DNA of 64,000 nt from Diphasiastrum complanatum (taxonomy: Eukaryota > Streptophyta > Lycopodiopsida > Lycopodiales > Lycopodiaceae). The DNA is taken from NCBI GenBank assembly GCA_029204225.1, contig CM055106.1, positions 34,568,361-34,632,360 of the forward strand, in the 5' to 3' direction. This document shows positions 33,800 to 47,580 of the stretch, piece by piece. How positions within the stretch are numbered: the stretch's first letter is position 1; each line of letters opens with the position of its first letter. Position numbers and translations under genes: made by a program. The notes below the pieces were generated by a model. The model had not been told where the DNA came from. It did not search any database and saw only the letters and a program-made list of their open reading frames with translations.

Positions 33800-36056
33800 T
33801 GGTTGCTTTGGCTAATTCAGTTGCTCCTGAGTTGCAGCTTCTTGTTCTTCTTCTGAACTTGACTGTATTGGGTGACTACAGAAAGAAATAGAAATTGTCT
33901 TCCCAGAAGAGTCAGTTGTCGGGGCAGAAATTGTAGATTGCATCTGGTCCTTGCCCTTCAAATCAATAAACTGATATTTTATGAAAGTCATATCCTTATT
34001 AGTAAAAACTTTACAGGTGTCTATTTTATATAGCCTGTACATTCCATTAGAAGCACAATAACCAAGAAAATTTGTCTTGAATGAATGCTCATTTAATTTC
34101 TTTCTGTTCCTTTGGGACATGAGCATAAGTAGTGCATCCGAATACTTTGTAATGTTTTAATAAAAGTTTGAATCATGTCCAAACTTCATGAGGAGTTTTG
34201 TTGTCAAATAAACGTTTAGTTATACATCGGTTCTACACATAAGTTGTTGTTGATACAACATGTTGCTAGAATGATTTGGGCAACGAAGCATGAGCTATCA
34301 TGCATTTGGCAGACTTGACTAAGGTCCTGTTCTTCCTTTATGCCAATCCATTCGATTGTGGAGAATACGAAGCAACAAACTGTTGCTCGATGCCATTGGC
34401 TGAGCAATAATCCTTGAATTCATTTGATATGTACTCACCACCATTGTCGCTCCCAAGAGCTTTGATTTTCTTGCCTGTCCACAACTCAACAAATTTTTTG
34501 TATTTCTTGAAGAATTGGAAGGCTTCAGATTTGTGCTTTAGAAAATTTACAACAGTTCTTTTAGAGTAGTCATCTATGAAAGTAATAAAGAATTTAGCAC
34601 CAAGCAATGATTGTGTTTGCATTGGGCCATTAGTATGCACAATGTCTAACAAATCTTTGGATATATGTTCTTGATTTGACTTAAATGGCCTTCTTGCCTG
34701 CTTTCCTATGATACAGCTTTGGTAGACAGGAGGGTCGACAATTCGATAGTCTAAATCATGAACTAAAGAATGTCTAGACATGTATCGTATTGATGTATGA
34801 TTAAGGTGACCAAGTATATAATGTCAAATCGATTTTTTATTAAGAGATGCTAAACTGCTTAAAGCATGATCAGTTACATAAAAAAAAAAAATTTACAATG
34901 ACTATGCCTATAGAGATATCCTTGTCTCTTTCCGAGTGCAAGAACTCTCCCGCTCTTATTAAGAATTTGACCAGAATCAATCTGAAACTCTACCCTATGT
35001 CCTAGATCTTTGATTTGACTGATCAACAACAAATTTGTCATCAGATTCGGGACATACAATACATTTGGTATTAGCTTCGACAATCCATTTTGAAAATTCA
35101 TTCTAACAGTACTTTCACTTTTAATTCTGTGGAAGTTGCTATTTCCAGTGAACAAATTTGTTGGTGATGTAGGCCGAATAATTGATAAACCATTCTTGAT
35201 GGCTTGTCATATGTTGTGTTGCTCCATAATCGAGGAACCATTCCTCGAATTGTTCGACATGGTGATGACTCACCATGAAGACTTCCCGCTCTTCATCATC
35301 TTCGATCTTCTGCTTGGTGTCGGCTGCATGAACTTGCTAATCCGGCTTCTTCTTCTTCTTGTCGTTGTTGAACTTCAAGACTCGACAGTCCTGGATCTCA
35401 TGATTTGTCCTCTTGTAGTACCTTCAAAAGAGTCTTTTCTGGTTCTGAGCAAGTTGATGATTATGGGCCTTCTGTGACTGCTTTTGATTGTTGTCGTTCT
35501 ATCAGACAACTTTCTTCTTCTGTTGCTTTCTTGTTTTCTTCTTGATGAACAATGCTTGTGAGTCATTGATGGAGGATGAGGATGCTTCATTCCTTTTTGT
35601 TTCCTCCTGCAATAGCATGATTAAGACTCTAGACAATGTTATATCTGAGTGTGTGGTTTCATCACCTAGTTTTCATAAGAGGATGGCAAACTGGTCAACA
35701 TGGTCATAACAACGTCAGAGTATTTGACTACTGAACCTATTGCAGCCATCTACTCTAATAGAGTCTTAAATTGATTGATGTGATTATGAACATAATCACT
35801 TTCTAACATTCTGAGTGAGAATAACTTTCTCCTCAGATGCAGCTTCAAAGTGACATTTCTCACTTCATATAGTGTACTCAATATGTCTCTGACAATGCCT
35901 TTTGCAGCAAATGCAACAGTAGGAAATCCTCTAAACATGAAACTAAGTCTATTGATTTAGAGATCAGACCGACTTCGACATCTCGAAGTCTATCCTACTT
36001 GATATCACAGCTTCAAAGTTGTTGGATCGACTAAGTCGATTCCCTAGCCATGCGCA
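33800..36056 (-). pseudogene. Copia fragment I: gag, protease, integrase
   Basis: The minus strand from 36056 opens MAREST (with a stop soon after), then KLHLRRKLFSLRMLESDYV and HINQFKTLLE (gag), a lysine/arginine-rich knuckle region with frameshifts (35590-35375), VLYVPNLMTNLLLISQIKDL (protease to pre-integrase, 35155-34874), and integrase with DLLDIVHTNGPMQTQSLLG, FITFIDDYSKRTVV, LGSDNGGEY and SPQSNGLA (34781-34338). The post-integrase region is KTNFLGYCASNGMYRLY (34126-33812). Reverse transcriptase and LTRs are not found, so it is a truncated, heavily decayed element. Confidence 0.8.
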
Positions 36057-36619
36057 TGTACCTTGATTACATATTTAGCTTTGCGGAAGCATTTTAGGTG
36101 AAGTACATTAGAGCGATAAATTGACAGGAGCTATCAGTCACACAAGAACGATTTAATCTACTAACAACAAATAACCATAACATGAATGAAAGAGAGCATT
36201 CAAGACGACATGCACAACCTAGATTATTGGAATAGAAGCTATTCAATCATGAAAGAAATATACAGTCTAGAATGCATGTAGAGTCGCGATCTTCTTGAAA
36301 CAATGCTATGTGATAATAGAGAGGAAGATCAAGGCAATTGCGCTCTGAAGCTCAACTTGATCGAATTGGTCGACAAGTGAGCTGATACAATGTTCTTGAA
36401 GATAGCAGATGCAGCTTCTGGTTGTTCATGGAGCTTAACCGAAGCAACTGATAAGTTGCTATATAAATACTCATGGCTAACCGATTAAAAGAATGATTAA
36501 TGAGTAATTTACAAATATGATTAAGGCACTACTTGTTGTTGGTAGTCGCACTCGGACAATATCCGGTTCAGTTGGAGATTTTTTCTGGTTGTGACAAATG
36601 TACTAATGAGCTACCAATT

Positions 36620-36900
36620 TGATGATATCGACTTTTGGGAGGTGGCACATCACATCGACTTTTGGAGAAGTCGATGTCGAGGAAGTCTATGACGTGGAAG
36701 TCAAAAACTTCGTAGCTTGCCTTGAGAAGACGTCTAAGTTGGAGACTTCGATGTCGAGAAAGTCGATGATGTGGAAATCGAAGACTTCAATGTTGATGGA
36801 GTTTGATGTCAGGACGTCGGTGACTTCAATGTCGATGACGTGAACTTCGATGTCGATTCTACTTCTTACAAGAGCTCCGTTCAGACTTTGCACAAGGAAA
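36620..36900. repeat. Cryptic repeats of a GTCGATGTCGA-type motif
   Basis: Variants of GTCGATGTCGAGGAAGTC and TCGACTTTTGG recur many times in both spacing and orientation over about 280 bp. The units are irregular (about 20-60 bp), so this is a decayed tandem array, not a clean satellite. Frames across it are artefacts. Confidence 0.6.
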
Positions 36901-36999
36901 CGTTGGGCTCAGAACCATTCGTCGGGAAAGTCAATGTCGGTTAAGTCAATGCAGACTGTCATCGACTTTCCTTGTATTTATGCAGAGTATGCAACTGTA

Positions 37000-37390
37000 G
37001 GAATATTTACAACAACATAATAAATGGATCTAGATTAGTAGAGATAGATAGAGATGGAGAGGATAGAAATCTAACAATATTGAGAACGATGAGCGCGAAA
37101 GCTTTATCATCATTCAATTTCCATTTAGAGTCGATTGTGTCGTCTTCAAGCATTAATTTGATACTTGTGATAACATCCCACAACTCGTTGGCAATCAACA
37201 AGGTCTTCATCTTAAATTTTCACAAACAGTAATTGGATCCATTTAGCTTGTCTACAATGAAACCAACTTTGCTTTGAGAATCCATCTGAAAGTTAGTCTG
37301 TCAATGAATCGATGACTTAAGAATGAACTAATATCGTGCGACATTGTAATTGGAAATCAATTATCTGAGACTGAAATTTGATACCATATA
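37000..37390 (-). pseudogene. Copia fragment J: gag N-terminus with PBS-like site
   Basis: The minus strand near 37285-37010 reads DSQSKVGFIVDKLNGSNY, then KMKTLLIANELWDVIT and DDKAFALIVLNIV, a copia gag start. A TGGTATCAAATT near 37393-37382 resembles a primer-binding site just outside it, with one stop in between. Only about 95 codons remain. It may be the displaced start of fragment I, about 1 kb away in the same orientation, but their gag openings differ. Confidence 0.6.
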
Positions 37391-39253
37391 TTGAAGATTA
37401 CGAGCAGATTTTGATACCAGATACAACTCTAATACCGTGGTGAAAGAAGAAAAGAGAATATGATAATTATAAAATCAAAGCCGAAAGACGAACTATCGGG
37501 CTCTACGGAATAATCTTTCTTCTAATGCATGACTACGCCTATAAAAAACGAACAAAGCAATCGTCACGTTCGTCCTCTTAGTAACTAACTTTGAAATCAT
37601 CAGTACTAAAGTGATTAAGGAGCTGATGGCTCGAGAAGGAACCTTTCTTTTGAAGGTTGATACCATCAAACAAAGAGGACTACAGAATTTGTGGGGGGGA
37701 TTTGCAGTTCAAGTACTCGCACGTGAACGACTACGAAACGACTCAATGTTTGCAAAGGATGGATGGCTAGCTTGTTTCTTGGGTTAGTTTTATTTGCGAC
37801 AATGCCCACCAAGACGCAAGCAAGAAGTCAAAAGTTGGAAAGGGCAATTCCAGGAGGGATCTTCTATGGAGCAGTTGGTCTTCATTTTGGGACAGCCACC
37901 TTCGAAACTGAAACTCACTGAGCATGGGTGATATCCAGTATCAGTTGGGTTTTTCCTCAAAGGGGAAAAGACTAGGATCCTCTTCAGAGATTGGCAACAA
38001 GTTGGATCGAGCCATAATCCTAGCAGATGGGAAGCAAAGTGTTGGAAAGGCTTTTTGTCCGAAGAACTCTACTCTAAGTCCGATCAGCTGATTTTATAAG
38101 TGGAGGGGAACTATCACACACACCTCTCTCTTGGGGCAAATTTTGAATGAAAGTTGATCAAAACGGGGGCAAATTCAAGGTGACCTAGCCATACTCACAC
38201 GCGAAGATTGGCAAACTTTGGACCTAATAAGTTGACAAGTTTTTGTTGTGGAAAGGAAAGCTTGTTATAGGCTTTCTCTGGACCAGCAATGATGAGGAAA
38301 CATATGAGTACGCTGGCTTGTGTTACGTGTAAGGCAGCTGATTAATGAAGGAACTGTGAAAGTTGAGTCTTGCATGAGAGACTTGGTATTTTGAACGGAT
38401 GCTAAGGGATAGTTCCCGTTGAGATCGGACTAGTGCAAACTCTTGGTGCATGTGTCTGATTCAAAGAGAGCTACTTGAAGCCAAGCTCGACGTACACTTC
38501 TTGTTTTGATTGTGAGGCAACTGACCAGTGATGGAATTGTGAAAGTCAAGTTTTGCACGACGAACATGGTGCTTCAAACAAACGCGAAGAGATAGTTCGA
38601 ATGCGGATCAAACTGGTGCGACCCTTTGGCTTTCCACGAGGTCAATGGTTACATTTGGGCTGATTCAAAGAGCTACTTCAAGCTAAGTGAGAGGTGCATT
38701 GCGGAGTACTCAATCTTTGTCTACCTTAAAGAGCCAAGATGGAAAAGTATCAAGATCAGGTTGGGACAAGGAGAGAAATCAAGGTGCAGAAGCAACAAGG
38801 CACGGAGTGGACCATAAAGTGGGCAATCAAACGATAAATCCTTTGGCTCAAGGAGCCTTGATACCTGTGCGGAACTGATCAAATTTGGAGCTCAGGGAGC
38901 TCAACACAAAGTGCATCAAGGACAAATCAAGAGCTCAAAGGAGTTCCAAAGTCGAAAGTCAGAAGCGACAGGGGCGAACATTTCAAAGAAAGGCCTCTGT
39001 CACCAGTTAATAAGGTTCTTGGGTTTTACGAAAGCGATATCAAATCTACGCTTTTCCCAGACAAAGAGATATTTTCAAGTTATGTAATTTTTTAGTACAA
39101 AGAGCTGAGCCTCCGACTTGTGGTGTGCCAGCTTCAATGTTAATAAAAAGTGGCCAGTAAATTGAGTACTGTGCCAAGTAGCTTAAATGTGTAGTTCTTT
39201 TAATTGGGAGACACCTTTACTTTAATCTGACATCAGATTTTATAAAGGTGGGG
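37391..39253. other. Non-coding stretch with a diverged duplication
   Basis: No credible gene. At about 38320-38500 and 38505-38700 a phrase (AAGGCAGCTGA/GAGGCAACTGA ... GAACTGTGAAAGTTGAG ... GATTCAAAGAG-AGCTACTT) occurs twice in tandem, diverged. The rest is ordinary sequence, perhaps a decayed LTR element. Confidence 0.4.
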
Positions 39254-39870
39254 TGGATGTTGTAAAGCTATCTTCATAAGCTTTACTTCCGGCGCCACTG
39301 GCGCCAGCATTGTCCCCGGCGCCAACGGCGCCGACGCCATTGTGACCAGAATCCAGCCGACGCCAAGTTCCTATGGCTGAAAATCTTTGATCGGTTCTAG
39401 CGAAGTCCAGAGAGCTCAGATCGATGTGCAATCACCTCACACGATCTAGGCATGATTAAAGGAAGCCTGGGGATCAATAAAATCTAGAGAGAGAAAATGA
39501 CTTTCTAGAAAGAGAAAATTCTAGAGAGAGAAAAACGTGCTTTACCAGCCTGGGTAGAGTGCTTGGTATGAGGGGGGTGCCGAATCCCACCAATACTATA
39601 GGGGAGTGTGGGTTGCGACTCAGGGCGAGCTCCAACCAAGTCTCAGCCTCTCTTGCTGGAATGTTGTCATGGCTCTCGCCTTGGCATGCTAGCGCCCCGG
39701 AGACTAGGGTCGGTCACACACTTGAAATGTAACCTTATCAGATTTATCAATAAAAGTGGGATTTTTCTCAAACTGACTCTGATTACCTTCTGGGTTTCAG
39801 TGTTCGGTAAAAGCGCCAGTTGTAAGGCCGTTTCAAAATTTTTAAGTTGGCACATAGCTGAGGGTCGTAT
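39254..39870 (+). other. Possible LTR-like segment
   Basis: A purine-rich AAAGGTGGGGTGGA stands before TGTTGTAAAGC at about 39256, with an AATAAAA at 39749. This order resembles PPT, LTR start and polyadenylation signal of a plant gypsy element. It also holds four GGCGCC palindromes in 42 bp (39291-39332). No partner LTR or coding domain was found, so the call is weak. Confidence 0.25.
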
Positions 39871-39879
39871 CCCGGGACT

Positions 39880-40385
39880 CCAGCGGTATGCCGTCGGGAC
39901 CATTCGGTCCGTGGTGCCAGCGGTATGCTATTGGGACCATTTGGTCCAGGAACTGGTTGTCTCCATATCTGTCGCGGCTTGTGGTTCTGAGTGTTCCTTG
40001 CATGAACGTGAATGGGCTAAGCTCTTGGGGAACGGGCTCTAACCTGTCGGCTGAGTTGGATGGCTTGCTTGGGTGGAAGTTACCTGTTTATGGCTGTCCA
40101 GTCTGGTGTGGCGCCAGGTTGGCTTCCAACGCTCGTGACGAAGCTTTCAGTTGGTTAGGTCTGATGTAAGTCAGACCGCTTGCTTGGAATGGATGTTACT
40201 CGTTTGTAACGAAGCTTCGAGTTGGTTAAGTTTGATGTATGTCGGACGACTTGCTTGGAGGGGAGTCACCCACATCGGGACCCCCGATCTGGCATGGCGC
40301 CAGGTTGGATCTCAATGTTGGTTTTTGGAACTTCAAGTTGGTTAAGTCTGATCGTTGTTGGCGAGTTGGCTGCTTGTATGTCATG
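39880..40385. repeat. Imperfect tandem repeats
   Basis: A 31-bp phrase CCAGCGGTATGC...GGGACCATTYGGTCC occurs twice (about 39881-39911 and 39917-39948). From 40140 a unit of about 70-120 bp with AGTTGGTTAAGTYTGATGT and GCTTGCTTGGA recurs three times (starting near 40147, 40208, 40330). A GGCGCCAGGTTGG phrase occurs at 40110 and 40298. Open frames here (such as 39608-40042) are not gene-like. Confidence 0.6.
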
Positions 40386-41159
40386 TGGGTTTGGATGGCA
40401 AGAGTTGAAGGCTGGGAAGCTAAGTCGTGGTTCCCGGCTCCCTTTGGGACCCTGCGCTACAATGAGGAATGCCATTTAGACTTATCCAATTAGTGCAACT
40501 AATTAGGTCGTAGGTCGCAATTGAAGCTTAACCACAATGCGCTGTCATCCATCCAGTTAGGACATCGTGGAAATTTAATTGCTAACCAATCGGGTAAGTC
40601 TTTAGCTTCATAACAGACGGAAACAACCTTTGACACCTTCAATAGTTCGTCAATGTCAAAGTCACCTGTTGAGCGATTCCCGTGTATTTCTATAGATTGT
40701 GTAGAAACACAAATAAAACTATAGAGCCGGATAAATGAATGGATGTAGATTAACTATAGGATTATGGGAGAATAATCGAATAGAGGGCATCAAGATAATG
40801 AGGGTTAAAATCAGGGTTATGCCTTTTGGTTTCCAAGAGAAGGCTAGAATTTGGAAAATATTTTTTTGGATGCCAAGCTAGCCAACTAAGCCAAGCTAAC
40901 CAACTGAGCCGACCTCGTTCGATGAGGTTAAAGTTATGAGAGTAAAAGCACCTTTCCATGCTCACCTGTTCAATTGTGAAGTTGATGTAAATCACAAGCA
41001 TGGGTGGAAGAATGGGTGAGCCGATTTGCACAAAATCCCAAAATTAGATGTTGAAGAGCAAGTGAATTGTGTTCATGATGATGCTTGAACCCTTTGTGAA
41101 CTTGTCACATGGAAAGAGCCCCTAAGGCTTTTTGGGAAGAATAGTGGTACTAAAATAAT
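40386..41159. other. Sequence upstream of the RPC5 promoter
   Basis: No gene seen. At 40943-41035 it carries a diverged copy of the Copia-C leader phrase from 24455-24545. This suggests a dispersed repeat common to both places. Confidence 0.4.
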
Positions 41160-41189
41160 TGAAGGGCATAGAGTCAAGGAGGGCTTAGG

Positions 41190-41199
41190 TTAGGGTTTA
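41190..41199 (+). promoter_or_regulatory. Telo-box-like motif upstream of RPC5
   Basis: TTAGGGTTTA (complement TAAACCCTAA) lies about 110 bp before the RPC5 start codon. Telo-boxes (AAACCCTA) are known in promoters of plant ribosomal and translation-related genes. A GAGC-rich run (41202-41226) follows, probably in the 5' UTR. Confidence 0.5.
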
Positions 41200-41305
41200 A
41201 CGAGAGAGCGAGCGAGCGAGAGCGAGCTAGCATTTCTTCGAAGGAATTAAATGTATAGATGATCACACGTTTCACCAAGTGGAAGCGAACTTGCGAAGAG
41301 AGGTG

Positions 41306-41908
41306 ATGGCGGAGCCCCCAGCAGCGTCAAACAATCCTCCCAAGGTTGCTGGCGCTTCCCCATTTCTGGTGCCAAAGCAGTCGAAGCTGCAGCTGGATGT
41401 TCCTCTGCCCCCGCCCACACACTCTCAAGAGAAGCCGCGCTTTGTACCCAAGCTCAAGCCCCGCCCAGGTGCAAAAAGCAGAGCTTCCGCTTCTTCCTCT
41501 TCCAAGGCGGATCATGGTGCACTTAAAGATGATTGCAAAGATGATGAACCCCTGTTGTCACCTCCTGCAAAGCGAGTATTACTCTCCAGGGATGACAGTC
41601 AGTTGTTTGTAGTCCCCGAGCCAGTAGCTCCCCCTAAACCCCAATTAGGGCAGGATGTGATATTTGATGCGGCGCAAGCGATCAAGGAGGATTTTGAATC
41701 CAAGTTGAGGGTAAAATCAGAGGAAGGCGATCCGTTTGTGGTGTCCCAGGACGGGGCGGTGAAGTTTGAGATACTGGAGCCCAAAAGCGAGGTGGGTTTG
41801 CAGTCAAATGGGGAACTGGAGGATACAACTATGAGGGAGGCAGGGGAAGATCGAGTTGTAAGGGAAATTGATGTGCACCTTTCGACACTTGCTGACACGG
41901 AGACTAAG
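41306..41908 (+). CDS. RPC5: RNA polymerase III subunit RPC5 (POLR3E/Sin-like), exon 1
   Basis: Exon 1 encodes 201 codons from the ATG at 41306 (MAEPPAASNNPP), which has a strong context (G at -3 and +4). The N-terminal region is rich in Pro, Lys and Ser (PRFVPKLKPRPG), then acidic, as in plant RPC5. It ends with DRVVREIDVHLSTLADTETK, the start of the conserved Sin-like domain; human POLR3E has the corresponding VVQEIDVYL. The AAG|GTGACT boundary at 41908/41909 is a donor in phase 0. Exon 2 at 45158 continues the conserved sequence exactly. Known role: RPC5 pairs with RPC4 in the nuclear Pol III enzyme (initiation and termination on tRNA and 5S genes). No stop or frameshift is seen in exon 1. 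Later exons are not in view, so an intact gene is likely but unproven. Confidence 0.75.
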
Positions 41909-45157
<3,249 letters not shown>

Positions 45158-45226
45158 TTGTATCTTTTGCAATATCCATTGCGGCCTTCATGGCGCCCTT
45201 ATGGATTGGAAGAGAGATGTCAAGAG
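45158..45226 (+). CDS. RPC5: RNA polymerase III subunit RPC5, exon 2
   Basis: A 69-bp exon (23 codons) flanked by TATGCAG| and |GTTGGT. It encodes LYLLQYPLRPSWRPYGLEER plus CQE. This continues directly from ...DTETK of exon 1; the join KLYLLQYPLRP matches the conserved KLYLFQYPVRP of human POLR3E and the plant form with RPSWRPY. Both introns are phase 0. After 45227 I find no exon encoding the expected next residues. The following sequence up to the window end is filled with a LINE and LTR elements, so exon 3 would lie beyond 64000 or has been lost. Confidence 0.75.
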
Positions 45227-45599
45227 GTTGGTTGTGTTCTAAGATGTCCTCTATATTCAATAGAACTTGCAAGTGTACTTCTTCACTTTATTTATGTCGA
45301 GGTTGAAAGTTTTTTGGAGTTAAATGTATCTTGAATAGACTTGTTTATAATTGGGATTATCTAACTAAGAATGGTATAAAGGAGAACGGATTGACCCATC
45401 CAAGGTGAGTTTGAAAGAAGTTTTCAAATCGCTAGTATTTGTAATCTTTGATGACACAAAGTAATTTGCTGTTTGCTAAATTTTTTTTTGCCTCTTGTGA
45501 TGAAAAGGGTTATTAATCAATCTACTAGAAGGATGTTAATGCTACCATCATTGCGGAGGCACCAACATAGGGAGGAGAGGGTATATTGTTGTTTTGTAA
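45227..45599 (+). other. Start of presumed RPC5 intron 2
   Basis: About 370 bp without recognised features ahead of the LINE. A scan for a third RPC5 exon was negative. Confidence 0.45.
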
Positions 45600-45661
45600 T
45601 TTATAAATTTTGTCGAGCCCTCAGCTCCCATCTCTAATGGAGATTTCAGTTGGAAACTTGT

Positions 45662-45800
45662 TCTCTCTCTCTCTCTCTCTCTCTACATCACCCATCCCCC
45701 CCCCTACCTCACCCCCCCCCCCCTCGCCACCTCACCCATCACCCCCCACGCTACCTCACCCCCCCCCTCGCTACCTCTACCTCACCCATCTCCCTCCACG
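45662..45800 (+). repeat. (CT)n and poly-C tracts in the LINE 5' region
   Basis: (CT)11 at 45662-45684 followed by several C runs of 7-12 bases with a CCCATC...CTACCTCA phrase repeated. A Pro/Ser-rich frame over this tract (45650-46048) overlaps the ORF1 start by ATGA, but it is low complexity and not convincing. Confidence 0.7.
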
Positions 45801-46044
45801 CTACTGCTGCCACCTCAGCATTACTCCTCACTGCTGCTGCCAAGAATGGTGCTTCTGCCAAGAATGGCACCCTCGCTAATGAGATGCCTGCTGGTCTGTT
45901 TGCGGCTGACATGGCACCCCCCTCCACCTCGTCCCTCTTCTTTTCGCACCGTCCTGACACCAATCCACAGCTCCTGCCACCGCACCCATTCCCTACACTC
46001 CCTCCAAATCAGTTGAACTCTTTTCCTCTTGGGAAGCTGACCAA

Positions 46045-46640
46045 ATGAGAGCAAATTTCCAGCTCTTGAAGCAAGAACTTACCCAGTTGAAAGAGGTAGT
46101 GGTCTCCTTAGTAAAGGAAAAGAACCTGTTGCAGTCTAAAGTCGCCTCATTGGAGCACGTGATCAACACTAGGCAAGTTGCAGCCTCGGAAACGCACACC
46201 ACCATGATACGGGAGGTCGAGCACAAAATTGAACAGCATAAAGATTCATGGGCAGCAGTCTTGAAGAAAGGCACCAAACCTAGCGCCCCCATTTCCTCAG
46301 TTATCTCAACCACCATTTCGGAAGAGCGGTCAAGGGAGCAAAAAGCTCATAACATCAGGGTTCGTGGGATACCGGACACACAGGATGCCATTGCCGAAGC
46401 TACGAGATTTCTCGAGATCACTCTAGGACATGTGACAGGTGGGCTAGATATAGCTTGGAGGACCGACCACCAAGGATGCAGCTACATTGATCATCCGCTT
46501 CACATACCCAGACAATCGCAGAGAGGCGTTACGTTGTAGAGCCTATTTATGTGGCATTGCCATATTTACGGACGACGATCTTACCTACATCCAGGTTGAG
46601 GAGAGGCGTAAAGCCTTCTAGGTGGCTCGAGAGTCTGGTA
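46045..46640 (+). pseudogene. LINE ORF1 (RNA-binding gag-like protein)
   Basis: From the ATG at 46045: NFQLLKQELTQLKEVVVSLV and LQSKVASLEHVINTR form an amphipathic coiled coil (about residues 3-45), then a linker. An RRM-type start AHNIRVRGIPDTQDAIAEAT (about 46347-46406) follows. A frameshift near 46480 leads to IRFTYPDNRREALRCRAYL and GIAIFTDDDLTYIQVEERRK in another frame. These are the coiled-coil and RNA-recognition parts typical of L1-like ORF1 proteins, which trimerise and bind LINE RNA. Stops near 46620-46710 end it. Confidence 0.7.
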
Positions 46641-46779
46641 GACGAGTCATATATCGAGATGGTCAGATACGATTTGTTGCTGGCACCCCTAGCCGTTCCT
46701 AGAGCTAGGAATTCGGGGCCCCCGGGATTGGTGGGAGCATCTCGGGGCCCCATCCATACCATTTTTAGATTGGGGTATG

Positions 46780-47580
46780 GAATTGTGATGACATCCACTC
46801 ATCCTCTACAGCAGGTGATCTGATTGACTTTATCACTGGACAAAACCTATTGTTTTTTATGGAGACTCACGAGAGCCAAGTGCGCGGTTTACCCACCTTC
46901 CCGGGATACAGATGGGATTCAGTGTACAGATCTGAGACTAGATCAGCCAGTGGCCGTGGTTCGGGAGGAGTGGCCTGTCTCTACAGAGAGTCCCTTCGAT
47001 GTTTGAGTTCGTCAGGCATGATGAGCATGCACGGTATATTTGGCTTCGTATCACAGGACGAGCGATTGGTTTGGACAGGGACATCTTCATTGCTGCCTGC
47101 TATTTTCCTCCAGAATCCTCCTCCTTTGTTGAGGGTGTTGGCTCATCTTATTTGGACCTTTCAGTGGATATCATCAGATTTGTAGAGCAGGGCATATTTT
47201 CCTCACTGGGGATTTTAATGCCCGAACAGCTTCACGACAGACAGAGTTCCATGATGCTACAGATCAGATGCGAGTTCATGCCCTGGATAGTGAGAGCTTG
47301 GGGATCACTAGGATTTCCGATGATGGACCGGGACCTATTACTTCATATGGTGAGTACCTGTTGCAGTTTGGTGAGGCACATGAGTTAGCCATTTATAATG
47401 GCCTACCTCACTGGCTTGACTCTGGCAGCTATACGTGTCACCCTCACAGTGGCGGTCATAGTGTGGTTGATTACCTCATGGGGTCACCGTCATCCATTCC
47501 TCTCATTCACAACTTCCGTATCTCCCCTACCACCCTCTTTGATCATTCGTTCCTATCCTTCGCTACTGGCCACCTTCCAC
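46780..47580 (+). pseudogene. LINE ORF2 endonuclease domain
   Basis: Residues include LLFFMETHESQVRGLPTFPG (metal-binding Glu), GSGGVACLYRES, YIWLRITG, IAACYFPPE, a broken GDFNAR-like segment near 47210 and SVVDYLMGS with LFDHSFLSF. These are the ordered motifs of EEP (apurinic/apyrimidinic) endonucleases, which nick target DNA for target-primed reverse transcription. The parts lie in three frames, joined at about 47000 and 47210-47270, so the domain is inactive here. Confidence 0.75.

Noticed and set aside
39608-40042. 144-codon frame in the repeat region upstream of RPC5
   Set aside because: It spans imperfect tandem repeats and has no conserved motif.
40140-40385. CRISPR-like array
   Set aside because: Repeats are diverged, spacers are irregular and the DNA is from a plant; it is a minisatellite-type repeat.
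45227-45340. Third RPC5 exon reading through 45227
   Set aside because: The continuing frame encodes residues unlike the conserved RPC5 sequence, and a good donor GTTGGT ends exon 2.
45650-46048. Pro/Ser-rich frame overlapping LINE ORF1 by ATGA
   Set aside because: Encoded by CT and C runs; low complexity makes a real LINE ORF unlikely, although the overlap is suggestive.
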